Shown here piece after piece: positions 22,645 to 33,078 of a stretch of DNA of 64,000 nucleotides; the stretch's first letter is position 1; every line of letters begins with the position of its first letter. A program made the translations under genes and the position numbers. The stretch spans positions 126,781 through 190,780 of the forward strand of contig BCJC01000008.1 in assembly GCA_001600175.1 (NCBI GenBank), read 5' to 3'. The stretch is from Erythrobasidium yunnanense. Taxonomy: Eukaryota > Basidiomycota > Cystobasidiomycetes > Erythrobasidiales > Erythrobasidiaceae. Under the pieces are notes generated by a model. It saw only the letters and a list, made by a program, of their open reading frames with translations. It searched no databases and was not told where the DNA came from.

Positions 22645-22699
22645 GTGAGCCAAACCAGCCAGATCCGCCAGAGAGTACAGTCACTAACGTCCTAAGCAG
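22645..22699 (+). other. Ectopic 55-nt intron in the tRNA T arm with spliceosomal signals
   Basis: It lies between tRNA positions 53 and 54. It starts GTGAGC, a donor also used by the CBF1 and proteasome alpha-7 genes in this window. It has CTAAC at 22684-22688, whose A is 12 nt before the end, and it ends GCAG. This is the form and size of local mRNA introns. Whether it is cut by the spliceosome or by the tRNA endonuclease is not known. Confidence 0.8.
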
Positions 22700-22716
22700 T
22701 TCGAATCCCACTTCCC

Positions 22717-23553
22717 TCAATTTTTGCGTGTTACGACGACGTTTGGGAGGTCCTGGAGCGTCGTAGATGCCCTGGAAGTCGATGGAGGCCAGATCGGCCC
22801 AAACAGGCTTTCCAGCTTCGTTTTTGCAGGGTTAGACATCAGAAGGTGTTCAATGTAGTGTTTTGATGCTTTTGTATCGATAGAGAAGAGTCCCAGAAGC
22901 CCTCGTTGCTTTCCGTTCGACCGCTGCCCCCGGGAGACCGCTCGACGGCCGAGCATCTTCTCATACTTGTTATGAAGCTTTTCTCGTTCTCCATAGCTCT
23001 CTGGCTTCTCTTCTGCTCGCTGGAACACAGAAAGTCTTCTTTGAAAAAGCTGGCATGAATGATCGAAAATTTTGGGCGGGCACGAGACACCAGCTCGACA
23101 GGCAGTCCATTTGGGAGGATCAGTGTCGATAGATAGTCTTCTGAAGATCTTGAAGCATTCAGGAAGGTACCGCAAGCTTGCAGGGATTCGCTCATCGAAG
23201 ATTGGCCAAATTCGCGGCTCTGGCCTTTCCAAGGTGCAGCGGACTGCTTCGTGAATGGCGAATTGGTGCAAGTATACTACACAAGCACAAATTCGAAGAC
23301 GCTGCGAAAGATGATGGTCGTCCCGACTTCCCCCTTGAAGAAGCCTCTTTGCGATTTTGCGTATCTTTCGAGATCCACAAGGTCCAGCAGTCAGGCAAAC
23401 GTTGACTAGATGCGACGGGCAGACAGCAAGATATCCCAAGAGCATACGATACGCGATATGAGACCAAGGGCTGTCCAACCTCCAGAGATTACAGCTTTTC
23501 TGGGTGCTGGGATGCAGCTGTTCCTGGCTGAGGGTCGAAAAGCGTAACGGCAT
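22717..23553 (-). CDS. Hypothetical protein whose stop codon overlaps the tRNA-Leu end
   Basis: No known family is recognised. One frame stays open for about 1 kb (to 23724), unlikely by chance at this base composition. The first ATG is at 23551-23553, giving MPLRFSTLSQEQLHPSTQ and about 278 residues ending LPNVVVTRKN. It is rich in Arg, Leu and Cys, with no signal peptide or clear domain. The TGA (rc of 22717-22719) shares its bases with the 3' end of the convergent tRNA gene. Other frames in the same stretch also look protein-like (for example SEDYLSTLILPNGLPVELV), so an intron-bearing model in another frame is possible. The last quarter lies in the inverted repeat. Confidence 0.4.
   Translation of the reverse strand: MPLRFSTLSQEQLHPSTQKSCNLWRLDSPWSHIAYRMLLGYLAVCPSHLVNVCLTAGPCGSRKIRKIAKRLLQGGSRDDHHLSQRLRICACVVYLHQFAIHEAVRCTLERPEPRIWPIFDERIPASLRYLPECFKIFRRLSIDTDPPKWTACRAGVSCPPKIFDHSCQLFQRRLSVFQRAEEKPESYGEREKLHNKYEKMLGRRAVSRGQRSNGKQRGLLGLFSIDTKASKHYIEHLLMSNPAKTKLESLFGPIWPPSTSRASTTLQDLPNVVVTRKN
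22721..22725 (+). terminator. Pol III terminator of the right-arm tRNA-Leu
   Basis: TTTTT begins two bases after the discriminator base; the mirror run lies at 19650-19654 for the left-arm copy. Confidence 0.8.
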
Positions 23554-23961
23554 TAAGACTAGCAAGATATTTCGATGAGCGGTGGTGGGAGTGCTTGCGT
23601 CCCAGCAAGACCAGAGTAGAACATATCGCAGTGAGCCGGTGGATGTTGATTCTCCCTGAGAAGCTGGACACCTTGCACGAAAGCAGGCAGAACAGATCGT
23701 TGGAGGAGTTAGCTTTAACAACAAAGTGGACAGGCAAGAGCGAAAGCGATGACTTCAAGGCAGCAGTCTTCAACAATCCCCCTTCGCCCTCCCGCCGTGG
23801 TTTTCTCAAATTCTGCAAGAATATCTTGTTTATTTCGACGAACCGTGCTGCTCTGTATGGCTACTCAATAGAGCTCACTCTGTCTGACACGATTCAGGCC
23901 GGGACGGGAGCGGTCTGTGCGAAGTAGAATTTCTGTTGATACAACTGCTACAAACTGCTGC

Positions 23962-24998
23962 TTACTCCTCCATCTCGCTCTCTAATTGCTGCTTCGCCCA
24001 AGTCTCGGCTTCGTTCAGGATATCCTTCGGTATAGGCTGATGTTTTTGCCCTGTCCTGATCCACGACATCTCCAGCTCAAACTCCTTGTCCTTGACCTCA
24101 TCGTGCACTGTGTGAATGATAAGAGCTGCATGCTTGACTGCCTCTTCGCAGGTCATGTTGTCTAGGTCCAGCTTCTCGATCGCAGTCTTGGCCAATTGTC
24201 GACCCTTCCCTGTTGCGCAACCTCGATAGCCCCAGTACACGCCATTCGGCTCGATCATATAGAGAGCAGGTCCACTCTTGTCGACGACACCCATGATAGC
24301 GGTCACTCCGAAAGGACGGACAGAAGAGTAGAGGGTGTATGCTTGCATGTATTGGCCCATTCGGTCGGCTAGGATCTGCATAGAAAGGTCAACATGTGTA
24401 TGTCCAATATGGAAGCCTGTATACCTTAGCTGGCACCTGCGTTCGGTAGGTATCACGATAGTTCTCGGCCTCTTCTCGCGCTCTGTTGCCCAAGTGTCGC
24501 CCGTCCGCAACGAGTCCAGCTGTAGCCTGTACAATAGCATCAGTACAGTTCAATCATAGTAATCGCTATACCTACAATCCCGCAATGCGTGTCGACTGAC
24601 GCTATCCTTCGATTCGCGCCTGGCACCAGCAGCTTGCTCGTCACCAGCTTCTCTACAGCCAGAATGATTCCATCCTTGAGTTTGATTCCAATAGCCGTTC
24701 TTTGTTTGTTGAGTTGCCAGCGTCAGAATGCAAGTCCATCGCATATCCTCGTAAGCGGGTGCCTTTCTCACCCTGCGTTTTCGACGGCCTTGTTTGCGTA
24801 TTCCAGCTAGAAAGTAATAGCGTAAGCATATATAGATCCCTCGTATTGTTTCAGTAACTGCAGCTAACTTGAAAGAGTCGACCATCCGGCGAGTACGTGC
24901 TGGATCACCCAAACGTCTCAGATCCAGCCGTAGCACCCAGCTATCCCTGCTTCTGCTCACCTCACAGACAGATCATAACCTGTTCCTATCGATGCCAT
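23962..24998 (-). CDS. PRE10: 20S proteasome alpha-7 subunit (PSMA3 type)
   Basis: A structural subunit of the outer alpha ring of the 20S proteasome. The ATG at 24996-24998 opens MASIGTGYDLS, and a GTGAGC donor follows. The next exons give STYSPDGRLFQ and LEYANKAVENAG, the proteasome alpha-type signature. Then come GIKLKDGIILAVEKLVTSK, RIASVDTHCGI, MGQYMQAYTLYSSVRPFG and YMIEPNGVYWGYRGCATGKG, all as in PSMA3/Pre10. The C-terminus is acidic (QQLESEMEE). About five introns are present and TAA is at 23962-23964. The length of about 250 residues fits the family. Identification as alpha-7 rests on the N-terminal SIGTGYD and the YEMSWI-like tail (ELEMSWI). Confidence 0.93.
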
Positions 24999-25356
24999 GG
25001 TCGAAGCGGTTGTGCAGAGTAGAGAGCATGCGTAATCGCGAACTTTTGGCAGTGCTCCAACTCATGATATTATATCTAGCAGCTTATCTAGCAGCTAGAA
25101 GCCGATACTGCTTATCACAACGGTACTGATCTCGCCAGACTGCTCTGGTTCTGAACAACTACTGCCCTAGGCACACTCATCCTTTAACCCTGCTTGCACT
25201 GCTACAGCATCCGAAAGTGCCATCGTCCCTTCAAGGGTATTTCTTCCATGCTCTCGTGTTCGCACTATGCGTATCGCTTTGACAATGGCAAGATGATTGA
25301 CGCGCCCAGCATACTATGCTGGATTCCCCGGTCCTATCGCTTTGATGGACGCCAGT
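24999..25356. promoter_or_regulatory. Promoter region of the proteasome alpha-7 gene
   Basis: 358 bp between the aprataxin stop and the alpha-7 start on the same strand. I see no exact copy of the yeast proteasome element GGTGGCAAA. It probably holds the aprataxin 3' UTR and the alpha-7 promoter. Confidence 0.4.
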
Positions 25357-26372
25357 TTATGCCACTTTCGACTTCTTCTTGCTCGGCTGCTTTGCTTTCT
25401 CTTCCTCTTCATCGCTGCTCCCCCCTTCCTCAGCCTTAACTTCGCTGCTTCGCTTCTTATTAGCAGAGGCAGGCGTAGCGACTGCTGGAGCTGCTTCGCT
25501 TCGCTTCTTGAAGTCACGCACGAGGTGTTCTTTCAGCTTTGGTATCGTAGTAAAGGTCTCGTCGCATTCATAGCATTTTAAGGGATCGGTAAGCAGTTTC
25601 TCATATGCGGACTTGGACTTGTTGTGCTAGTAGTGCGAAGAGGGTGAGAAGGTGCTTCAGAGGATACAGATGCAACAGCGGACATACCTGCTTCAGCGTT
25701 CCCTTCTCAACCCAATCAATCACATCATCAAGGTGTAGAAAGAAGCCTACAGCCAGAAAGACTTGCTTAGCATCTCTACGCAATCAGTATTCAGGTAGAG
25801 GTAGGCACCATGCTGCGGACTAAAGGAGTTCCAGTGTTTCTTGTTCTTCAGCGAGTCGGATATGAAGTCTTGCGAAATAATATGGCTGATATCGCCTGAA
25901 TGAATCAGCCCTGTGGGCTAAGGCTACGCCCATCGACTTACAGGTGCACATGCGCCATCGACTCGATAGAGTGAAAGCCGACCGAAATCGGCCACTTGAA
26001 GCCTTCTTGCTTCAGCATTTCTTCCTCTATTGTCTCGACGATCTTCGAACACTCGTCAGATACAGTGTAGAGACTGATCAGTATAAGTCGCTTCACCTCC
26101 AAGCTTGCTTCTTTCAGCAACTTCAGCATGGCCAAACCATGTCGGCTTGCTATGAGAGCAGCCAGGTTATTCAGAGTAGATTGCGGTACATCCATATCGC
26201 TCTTAGGCTCGAGAAAAGGCAGTCGGGGCAGACATAGGGCGTGGAACATTGCTTTGGGATACTTATCAAAGATCGTGATTGTGAAGTCATTGTGCAGCAT
26301 GAGCACTTCGCGAGGTAGCTTCAGAGGATCTTTGGTCTTCGCATAGTTGATGAGGGCATCTTTCCAGGACAT
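25357..26372 (-). CDS. HNT3: Aprataxin-like DNA deadenylase (HIT domain plus zinc finger)
   Basis: Aprataxin removes AMP from 5' ends of DNA left by abortive ligation and acts in the nucleus. The start MSWKDALINYAKTKDPLKLP leads into the HIT domain with LMLHNDFTITIFDKYPKA and LCLPRL. The catalytic histidine triad is SMAHVHL spliced to HIISQDF (HxHxHxx). A zinc-finger region follows (LKCYECDETFTTIPKLKEHL, with C-x2-C and a downstream His), then a Lys/Ser-rich nuclear-type tail ending KKSKVA. There is no FHA domain, as in yeast Hnt3. The chosen ATG (26370-26372) begins the conserved segment; the frame is open further upstream without conserved sequence. TAA is at 25357-25359. Confidence 0.9.
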
Positions 26373-26480
26373 CTTGAAGGTGACGAGATCGGGACAAGCG
26401 CAAAGAGCTGATGTAGTAAGAAAGTTGATTACGAGGAACGAAAACAAATATAGTCTAAATGCGAAACGACCGACAGAACT

Positions 26481-27930
26481 CTACTTGCTCCGCTTGTATA
26501 CCTTGGCTAAGAAGCTGCGCAAGATATCCTTCTTGAGACCGGTCGTTTCGTCGACATCATCTATCATCGTGTTTACCTTGCTATAAAAGTCTGCCTCGTA
26601 CGCCGCGTACTTCGTAGGGATATCTACTTCCTGGAACACCTTTTTGCATGCAGCTTCACTTGTAGCGTCTTTGCGACCGTAGTTGGCCTAGAGTAAATGT
26701 AGTCAGTACGTATTCGCGAACGACGCGATGCCGCCTTCTTACATCGAGAACCGCACGCTGCTCGGGTGTAACGTGCGCCAGAGCAGTATTGATGACCCAG
26801 CTACACTTGTTGTCCAGGATATCCGTACCGATCTTGCCTAGGACTTCAGGGTCCGCGTAACAGTCAAGGAAGTCGTCTTGTATTTGGAAGTACTCCCCCA
26901 TAGGAATGAGAATCTTCTCGGCAGCTTTGTATGCATCGTCATTTGTGATTCCGAACATCTGCATAGCAAGGGCGACAGGCAGATAGAAGGAATAGAAAGC
27001 GGTCTTGTAGATGACGATAAGGGAATGTTTCTTGAGAGAGAATTTGGAGAGGTCAACACTGTCTTCAGGCGCTGTTATGAGGTCGATAAGCTGTCCGAGT
27101 TCGGTTTGGAAGGTAGTCTATTCTCGATATCAGCATAGCACGATTCGCAAGACGGCATGATACTCACATCATGGAAGAGCTCGATGAGGCCGACATAGTA
27201 GGGCATCTTGCGGAAATGCTTCTTGAGAAGGAAGTATATAGCAGCTTCGAGCATGAAAGCATCGTTGATTGCGATGTTGCTGACGCCGTCCTGCATCTCC
27301 CGCTCAGCAGAGACTTCATCAACGATATGGAGTGCTACTGACCACTCTGTACCAGCACGGCTGTCCTCGTCGCGTAATGCTTTGATCCATCATATCGTCT
27401 GCGACCAGGAAGTAGGCTTGAAGCTGTGCGCATAGAAGAGTCTTAGGCATAGCCAATAAACGAAGCCATGACTACTTACCAGCTCTACACACCATCCGAG
27501 CAATGCAGCGTGCAGATATTCCGTCTCGCTTAATTCGGCGCCTTTCAAGATCTCGACTGTGTCTACGACGGAAAGACCTCTGTTGAGTTTGCCTGTGTAT
27601 CGTGCGTGTTAGTGTCTAACTTGATAGGATGGCCAGACTTTCTTGACAGAAAGTGTCAATTCGTTCACGCACCTCTAGGGCTGTTGTATTCGAGATTCTG
27701 CATAAAAGTATCAGCATTTGGGTCGCAACATCGCTAGATGACAGCCTGATCCCTACTCTATCGTACCAGTCGCGCGCGTCTTGAGGCATCCCATTCTGGT
27801 CGAGGTACTCGAGGAGCTCGCTCTTGAGGAGTGGAAAAACATCTTCGAACCGCTTGCGTCGGGCGGCCTTTTTGGCAGCAGCGTCTACCATCGAAGCTGG
27901 CGCGTTGGCTATGTTGAGCTGGTCACTCAT
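26481..27930 (-). CDS. ERG20: Farnesyl pyrophosphate synthase
   Basis: This enzyme condenses IPP with DMAPP and then GPP to make farnesyl-PP, the branch point to sterols, ubiquinone and prenylated proteins. Both Asp-rich motifs are present: [16 protein letters not shown] (near 27370-27415) and [15 protein letters not shown] (near 26850-26890). [10 protein letters not shown]-like [20 protein letters not shown] lies between them. The C-terminus is LAKVYKRSK, with the basic end usual for FPP synthases. The start [14 protein letters not shown] (ATG 27928-27930) precedes [16 protein letters not shown]. Several introns split it. The stop is at 26481-26483, only about 108 bp before the aprataxin start, so the aprataxin promoter is very short or overlaps this 3' UTR region's opposite side on the same strand. 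Confidence 0.94.
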
Positions 27931-28110
27931 CAGGAGGGTTTGGGAGCAGTCGAGCTGAGGGCAAAGAAGAGCCAACAAAAACGCACGGGTGCCTGCCCCT
28001 ATACTGCACTCTAACGATGTTGCTGCATTCTACTTCTGCACTCGAGTATACTTCGCACAACAACTCCCTACTGATTGACTGATCGACTGATTGTCCGTCG
28101 CGGAGGCGCC

Positions 28111-31100
28111 TCAGATCCGCTTCCCAATCCGCATACCTACTCGTACGAGAGTCTCGATGCAAGCCCTTGAGTTGGCGACCAAGTCCTGATGAAAGACTGT
28201 AAGCATCAAGAAGCTCTCGACTCAGGCGGACTTACCTCGTCGAACTCTACAGTGTTCGGCTCGAAGAGCAAGACAATAGTGCTACCGCCGAACGCGAAAT
28301 ACCCTGCAGACAGAGTCAGTGCGGCTTCTGAGATATATCCTACCCTACTCACCATATTCTTCGGCCCGCTTCACCTCATCCCCCTCTTCCTTCGTGAAAC
28401 AGATGGTACCGACCATCATTGCACCGATGCATACGTTCATGACCTTGCCGAAGGTAGGACTGTCCATTGGCACAATGACGCGCGTATTGTCCGCGTACAC
28501 GTCGAGGCTGCGAAATAATGTTGGCGAAAGCATTCTCAGATAAGCGTGTTGAAGCAGAACTAACCTTGAACGGATTGCAATAGGGCTGAGATGACACGAC
28601 ACACACGATCAGATTTGGCGAAAGTAGACTGATGAAATGCCCAGCTTACTTGACGGTATAGTATTCTCCTGGAATACGTGACATTTTTCCAATCTTGCCG
28701 TCAACGGGGGAGTGATATCGATGATAGTCTTGAGGAGCCAGCCTGAAGATCGCTAATGCACCGCCATCGTATCTTGACGCCTCGTGTTCCAGCTCTTTAC
28801 CGAGCAATTTCTTAATACTGAAAGTTCGGCCTTTGATCCAAAGAGTTGTCGCTTCATTAATGGTCGGAAAGCAGGTCATTCGGCAATCAGCACTGGATAC
28901 TAGCGTTCCAGGATCGTCCGGATTTTCGGCTGGTCTGGCGTCTGCTTTGAGCTTGCGATAGAAGAAGGCATTGAAATGTTCTAACAGCCTTCATGAGTAT
29001 GCGTAACCTCGAACATGGTCTAGGATGCTTACCAAATGATTCGATAGGATCGCGGACTTCGCTCATGTTGAGGCCGTGGAAAGCGATGAACCTCGGAATC
29101 TCGGCAACAGATTCTGGTGCATTGAACTTGGTTCCTTGTTTGACCGACATGGATCGCAGCAGCTTCTTGACTGCAAAAGATCGTTAGTGCCTCATACTCT
29201 TTCTTCCTTACGGCGAAAGCATACTTCTATTCGCTTCCATTCTACTTGAGCTGCCTGCAGCTCGGTACCAGAGTCTGATACCTACTCGAACGTATACTTG
29301 CATCTTTTCTTCTTCGAGCTGACCTGTCATTCGGTTCTGTACCAGGATGTTCGCAGAGTCCTGCATCATTGCGGATGAGCCAACCGAGCCGACAACCGGA
29401 CAGTTCTATACCGCCAATACGTACCGCTCCTAACTTGTATGATCCATTTGATACTTTGTTTACCAGCTTCGTGAACCATTTGCGGTGTGCTTGCGAAGTT
29501 GACACAAAGTTGGCAACTAAATTCTCAAACATTGATCAGGACGATGCGTGTCTTGTAGAGAAGCCGAACTTACCAGTGAGACTGCTCAATGAGCTCCAGT
29601 CCTGACTTGCACACACGGCAAGGTGGGACACCAGGTCGACCTCGGCCTTCTTGGTGAGCTTCTTATGACAGAGAGGGCAAGTCTTGATGTTGATGAGCTT
29701 TTCGAGCTCATGACTATCGCCCTCGCCAGCAGTTCCGGTATCGCTCAAGGCCAAAGACGACTGTCTGGAAGGAGGCTTGCGCGCACCAGATGACAAAGAG
29801 CTCGTGCTCGAGCCAGCAGTAAGGGCATCGTTGGGACCTAACGAGGATCGACCGGACGCCAGAGTGTCCTTAATCTCTACCCCTTCTTCAGGTTCTCCGG
29901 TGATAGGCGGTCCAGTATAGGACATGCCATTGCCAGCTACGTTGTCTCCCAAAGTCAAAGTAGAGTCTACACTCGGTGTAGCAAGGCCCGACTGAGTAGC
30001 TTTGGAATAGTAGGGGTTCATGCTATCGACCTCTCGTTTCTCACTCCGCGGTTTGGTAAGCTCATCTTCCAAGCAGATAATAGCTTCGTCTACTGTGAGA
30101 GAGTCTTCAGGCGACTTGTCGAAGCGAGTGAAGAACGACTCGATAGTAGCGCGGGTCAAAGTAGATCCAAGCGAGTCTAGAAGAGAGTATAACTCGACGT
30201 ACGACCAGTTCTGGGAGTCATCTGTGTCGTACTGTGCCAAGCTGATGAAAGAAGGTCAGATGTCTGGTAGCTTCGGTAGATAGTAGACAACTTACTAGGT
30301 ACGCCAAAAGCGCTGTCTCAGAGCGCTGTAAGGGGTGAATTTCGCTCTAATTTGCAGTTGCGGTTGATCTTTGGCATCCTCTTCGAGGTCTGCAGATTTT
30401 GATGCAAGAGTCAAGTTAAAGTCGTGCAGTTGGTCTCCGATAATCTTGCCATCTTTGTCGACGGGGAACACGCCGCTTCTTTCGTCAGGTTTAGGAGCTT
30501 TGGCCGTTAGCTCGTTGAGGAGTACAGTCACTTCTCCAACGAAATCCTATAGAAGTGTAAGATTGTATGCGTCGCTTCGCAGTTGGGTAAGCCGACTTAC
30601 GTTGCTGCTCATTTTATCCCAGTCGAACAAGGAGAAAAGGATCTGATAGGCGTGCTCGTGACGCTTGATGTGAAAGAAAAGCTTTTCATCCCATATTGGA
30701 CTACGAGAGTGTCGAATAACTCTGGTTCGGAAGACCTTCTTGCCGAAACTGACGATACAGAAGGGATCCATGTCCCAGCCTAGTCGTGTCATGTTTCTCC
30801 ATCTAGGTAGATTTTTAGCACCTTTAACTGATGGTTCCAATGTTATACTTAGCTTGCTTGCAGTCGGAGTCAGTAAAAGATGCGTACCTTCGATGAAGAC
30901 GACACCCAGGAAGTCCTGACTCGTCGCACCAGTCGATAAGCTGTAGCCGCCTGGACCCTGAACTGGAGAATCCTCGGAAGACTTGCGACGTTTGCCAGTT
31001 TGGCTCTTCTTGCGCTTATGTCTCTTTTTCTTCTTGTCTTTTCCACTTACGTCCACTCCGCCAACCTCGCTTGAATCATCTACGCCAAGCTTGACCTTTC

Positions 31101-32836
31101 TTCTAGTGAACTTCTTCCTGCGGTACGCTGGCTCGGAAGCCGGAGTACCTGCATCGGAAGAGTCGTCGATGGTCGAAGAAATGTCCAGGTGGGATTTTTG
31201 ATTGCCGGAGCCACTCTGCGAAGTAGAGTTGACGGACTTTGTCGAGCTATTCGTGCGTTTGAAGAAGCCTGGTATTGGCAATTTTCGCCTGGACCCTCCG
31301 GGCGTCGTCGCACCAGGAGTGGGAGGCTGAGATGTCGCGACCAGCAGCTGAGGTTTCAGCGAGTCTCCAGAGTCGTCGGTGGCCGCAGGGGCAGGTTTCG
31401 GCGCGTCAGACATGCCTAGAGCAGTATCGAAATAGTCATTCGCCTCGACATCGCCTTCGGAGTATTCGTCGATGTCCTCCAACATAGATGATGCTTCGCT
31501 CGAAGCAGAGAGCTCGTCGTCCCTAATATTGTCCAGCATATCTTCTTCATCCTCGTCAGCGCTCGCAAAGGAAAATTCGGAGTCGGAATCGCTGCCAGCA
31601 TTGGTAAGCTCGTTAGATAGTGCTCCTTGGGTCTTGTCGCCTATTCGAAGCGTTCCAACGCCTTCACTCTAAGCAAGAGAGAACCATTTTGTCAGTTCGG
31701 TCTCCTGCTATATATAGGGGATATTGCGTTCGCGTACCGCTGGTGCATTGAAGACCATCTCCGAGGCCATAGAAGCACGATTGCTCCTGACGGATGCAGC
31801 GCTCTTCTCGGCGCCTGCTTTGCGATCAAAAATACCAAACATGCTGAGTTTCCGGTTAAGTATCGCCTCGTTGAGAGCAGATCGGATCTGTGCTTCCTGT
31901 CCATACGCAATAGTGTTGTTTTGAGCATACTGGCGAATACTTGAGGCATTGATCTGCGAGATTGCGGCATTCACGGCCGATTGAGAGGTGGCATTGCCGT
32001 TTGAAGATTGAGGATCGTGCTTCTTGTCTCTGCTGCTCTGCTTCTGCAAATCCGGGACAGATGCAGGGTATGCTAGCCATCCTACTTTGACAAGCAGTTC
32101 TCCCGATACCTTGGATTTAGTTCGTGAGGTGGAGATGGATGTCCAAACAGCCTGCAGAGGTCACTCCGGCATCAGAGACAGTACAGCGGAGTCATGGAAT
32201 ACAAAGAGCACTCACGATGTTTTTCGGATCATGATAAAGCACCGGCAACTCGGCCGCAGACGTGTCCAGCCAGTCTTCTATGCCCAGACTGATTTCACCT
32301 AGATATTCGCTTCGCCTGAAGCTATCCTTGTCCCAAGCTACTACTTCGATTCTTGCGTTTGATAGCGTCTCTGCCCATATGGGTGCGACACAGAAGGCCT
32401 CCTTGTCTGATGTTCCATCAACTTGGTCCAAATCTATGCCAATGCCTTCGTGCTTTCCCCAAACAGGATTCAAGCAAGCTTTGATACACTCGCTCTCTGC
32501 TCTTGCTTCACCGACTCTGAAGACAAGGAACGGGTCACTCTTGCCGTTGCGGTCCTTGCTTGCTAGATTGCGGGCCGCGATAACTCGCACGCATAGCAGA
32601 CCTAGTGGTTCTGATTCTGATTCTGTAGGTGCGCCTGAACGATGGCTGCCTCGCCGCAAGTTAAGCTTGAGCGCACTGGGCAAGCTCGATAGTTTGGCCT
32701 GCAGTTTTGGGCGATTCTTGCCAGACGAAACATTGCTCGCAGAAGGTGCTGCGTCAGCAAGTCCTCCGGCAGTAGCTGGCGCATCGTAGCTCGTGCTCAG
32801 AACGATAGCGGGGTGTCCAGGTTTGGACGACGACAT
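28111..32836 (-). CDS. PSD2: Phosphatidylserine decarboxylase, PSD2 type with C2 domains
   Basis: It converts phosphatidylserine to phosphatidylethanolamine on Golgi/endosome membranes. From the ATG at 32834-32836 come a low-complexity leader and a first C2 domain ([40 protein letters not shown]). A long Ser/Lys-rich linker and a second C2 domain follow ([28 protein letters not shown]). An EF-hand-like loop ([12 protein letters not shown] near 30100) and an [14 protein letters not shown] zinc-binding-like segment lead to the decarboxylase domain. That domain contains [15 protein letters not shown] and ends with [18 protein letters not shown] is the self-cleavage site that makes the pyruvoyl group. 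The last exon restores [20 protein letters not shown] through a GTAAGT...CATCAG intron. TGA is at 28111-28113. The GGST form and C2 domains favour Psd2 over mitochondrial Psd1. Confidence 0.92.
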
Positions 32837-33078
32837 CGCGTCCTGACTATCAAAGGTGTACCCTCAGGACAGTAGGCGTAGGCAGAGCTAGGTGAATAGG
32901 ATAGTGTTGGTCAGGAAGTAAGAAGTAGTTGCCAATTGGCACAAGAAAACAAGAGCGCAATGAACGTTCGGCTGCGAAGAGGCCGTGCATGCAGAGTCGC
33001 TTGCGGTCGCGCAGCCAAATTTGTGTGCCCGACAAACAACGCAGACGGGATTGCATACACAGTGCTGTCGATTAGAAG

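Larger units (their letters stand above)
22561..22719 (+). tRNA. tRNA-Leu(AAG) with two introns (right-arm copy)
   Basis: Acceptor 22561-22567 (GGGGGGA) pairs with 22712-22718 (TTCCCTC), and the discriminator base is A at 22719. The anticodon stem 22588-22592 (CTGTG) pairs with 22624-22628 (CGCAG). The anticodon AAG is at 22595-22597. A normal 24-nt intron (22599-22622) follows G37. The T stem 22640-22644 (GTGGG) pairs perfectly with 22707-22711 (CCCAC), and the T loop TTCGAAT is 22700-22706, but only after removing 22645-22699. The D arm and class II variable arm are standard for Leu. TTTTT follows at 22721. Without the second intron the genomic T stem (AGCAG against CCCAC) cannot form. Confidence 0.9.
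22094..22954 (-). repeat. Large inverted repeat, right arm
   Basis: Partner of 19420-20281. Its inner edge is AGAGGAGACAG after ATACCGT and its outer edge is CGACGGCCGAGC. It includes the plus-strand tRNA-Leu and the 3' end of the minus-strand hypothetical gene. Because that gene continues beyond the arm on this side, the right arm is probably the source copy. Confidence 0.92.

Noticed and set aside
22561-22719. tRNA-Leu as a plain pseudogene because its genomic T stem does not pair
   Set aside because: All stems become normal once the 55-nt piece with clean intron signals is removed. Random decay would not leave a perfect T stem split at one point. Pseudogene status still needs expression data.
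19420-22954. Inverted repeat read as terminal inverted repeats of a DNA transposon
   Set aside because: The arms contain a tRNA gene and a host-like gene end. No transposase motif lies in the spacer and no target-site duplication is visible at the outer edges. Segmental inverted duplication fits better.
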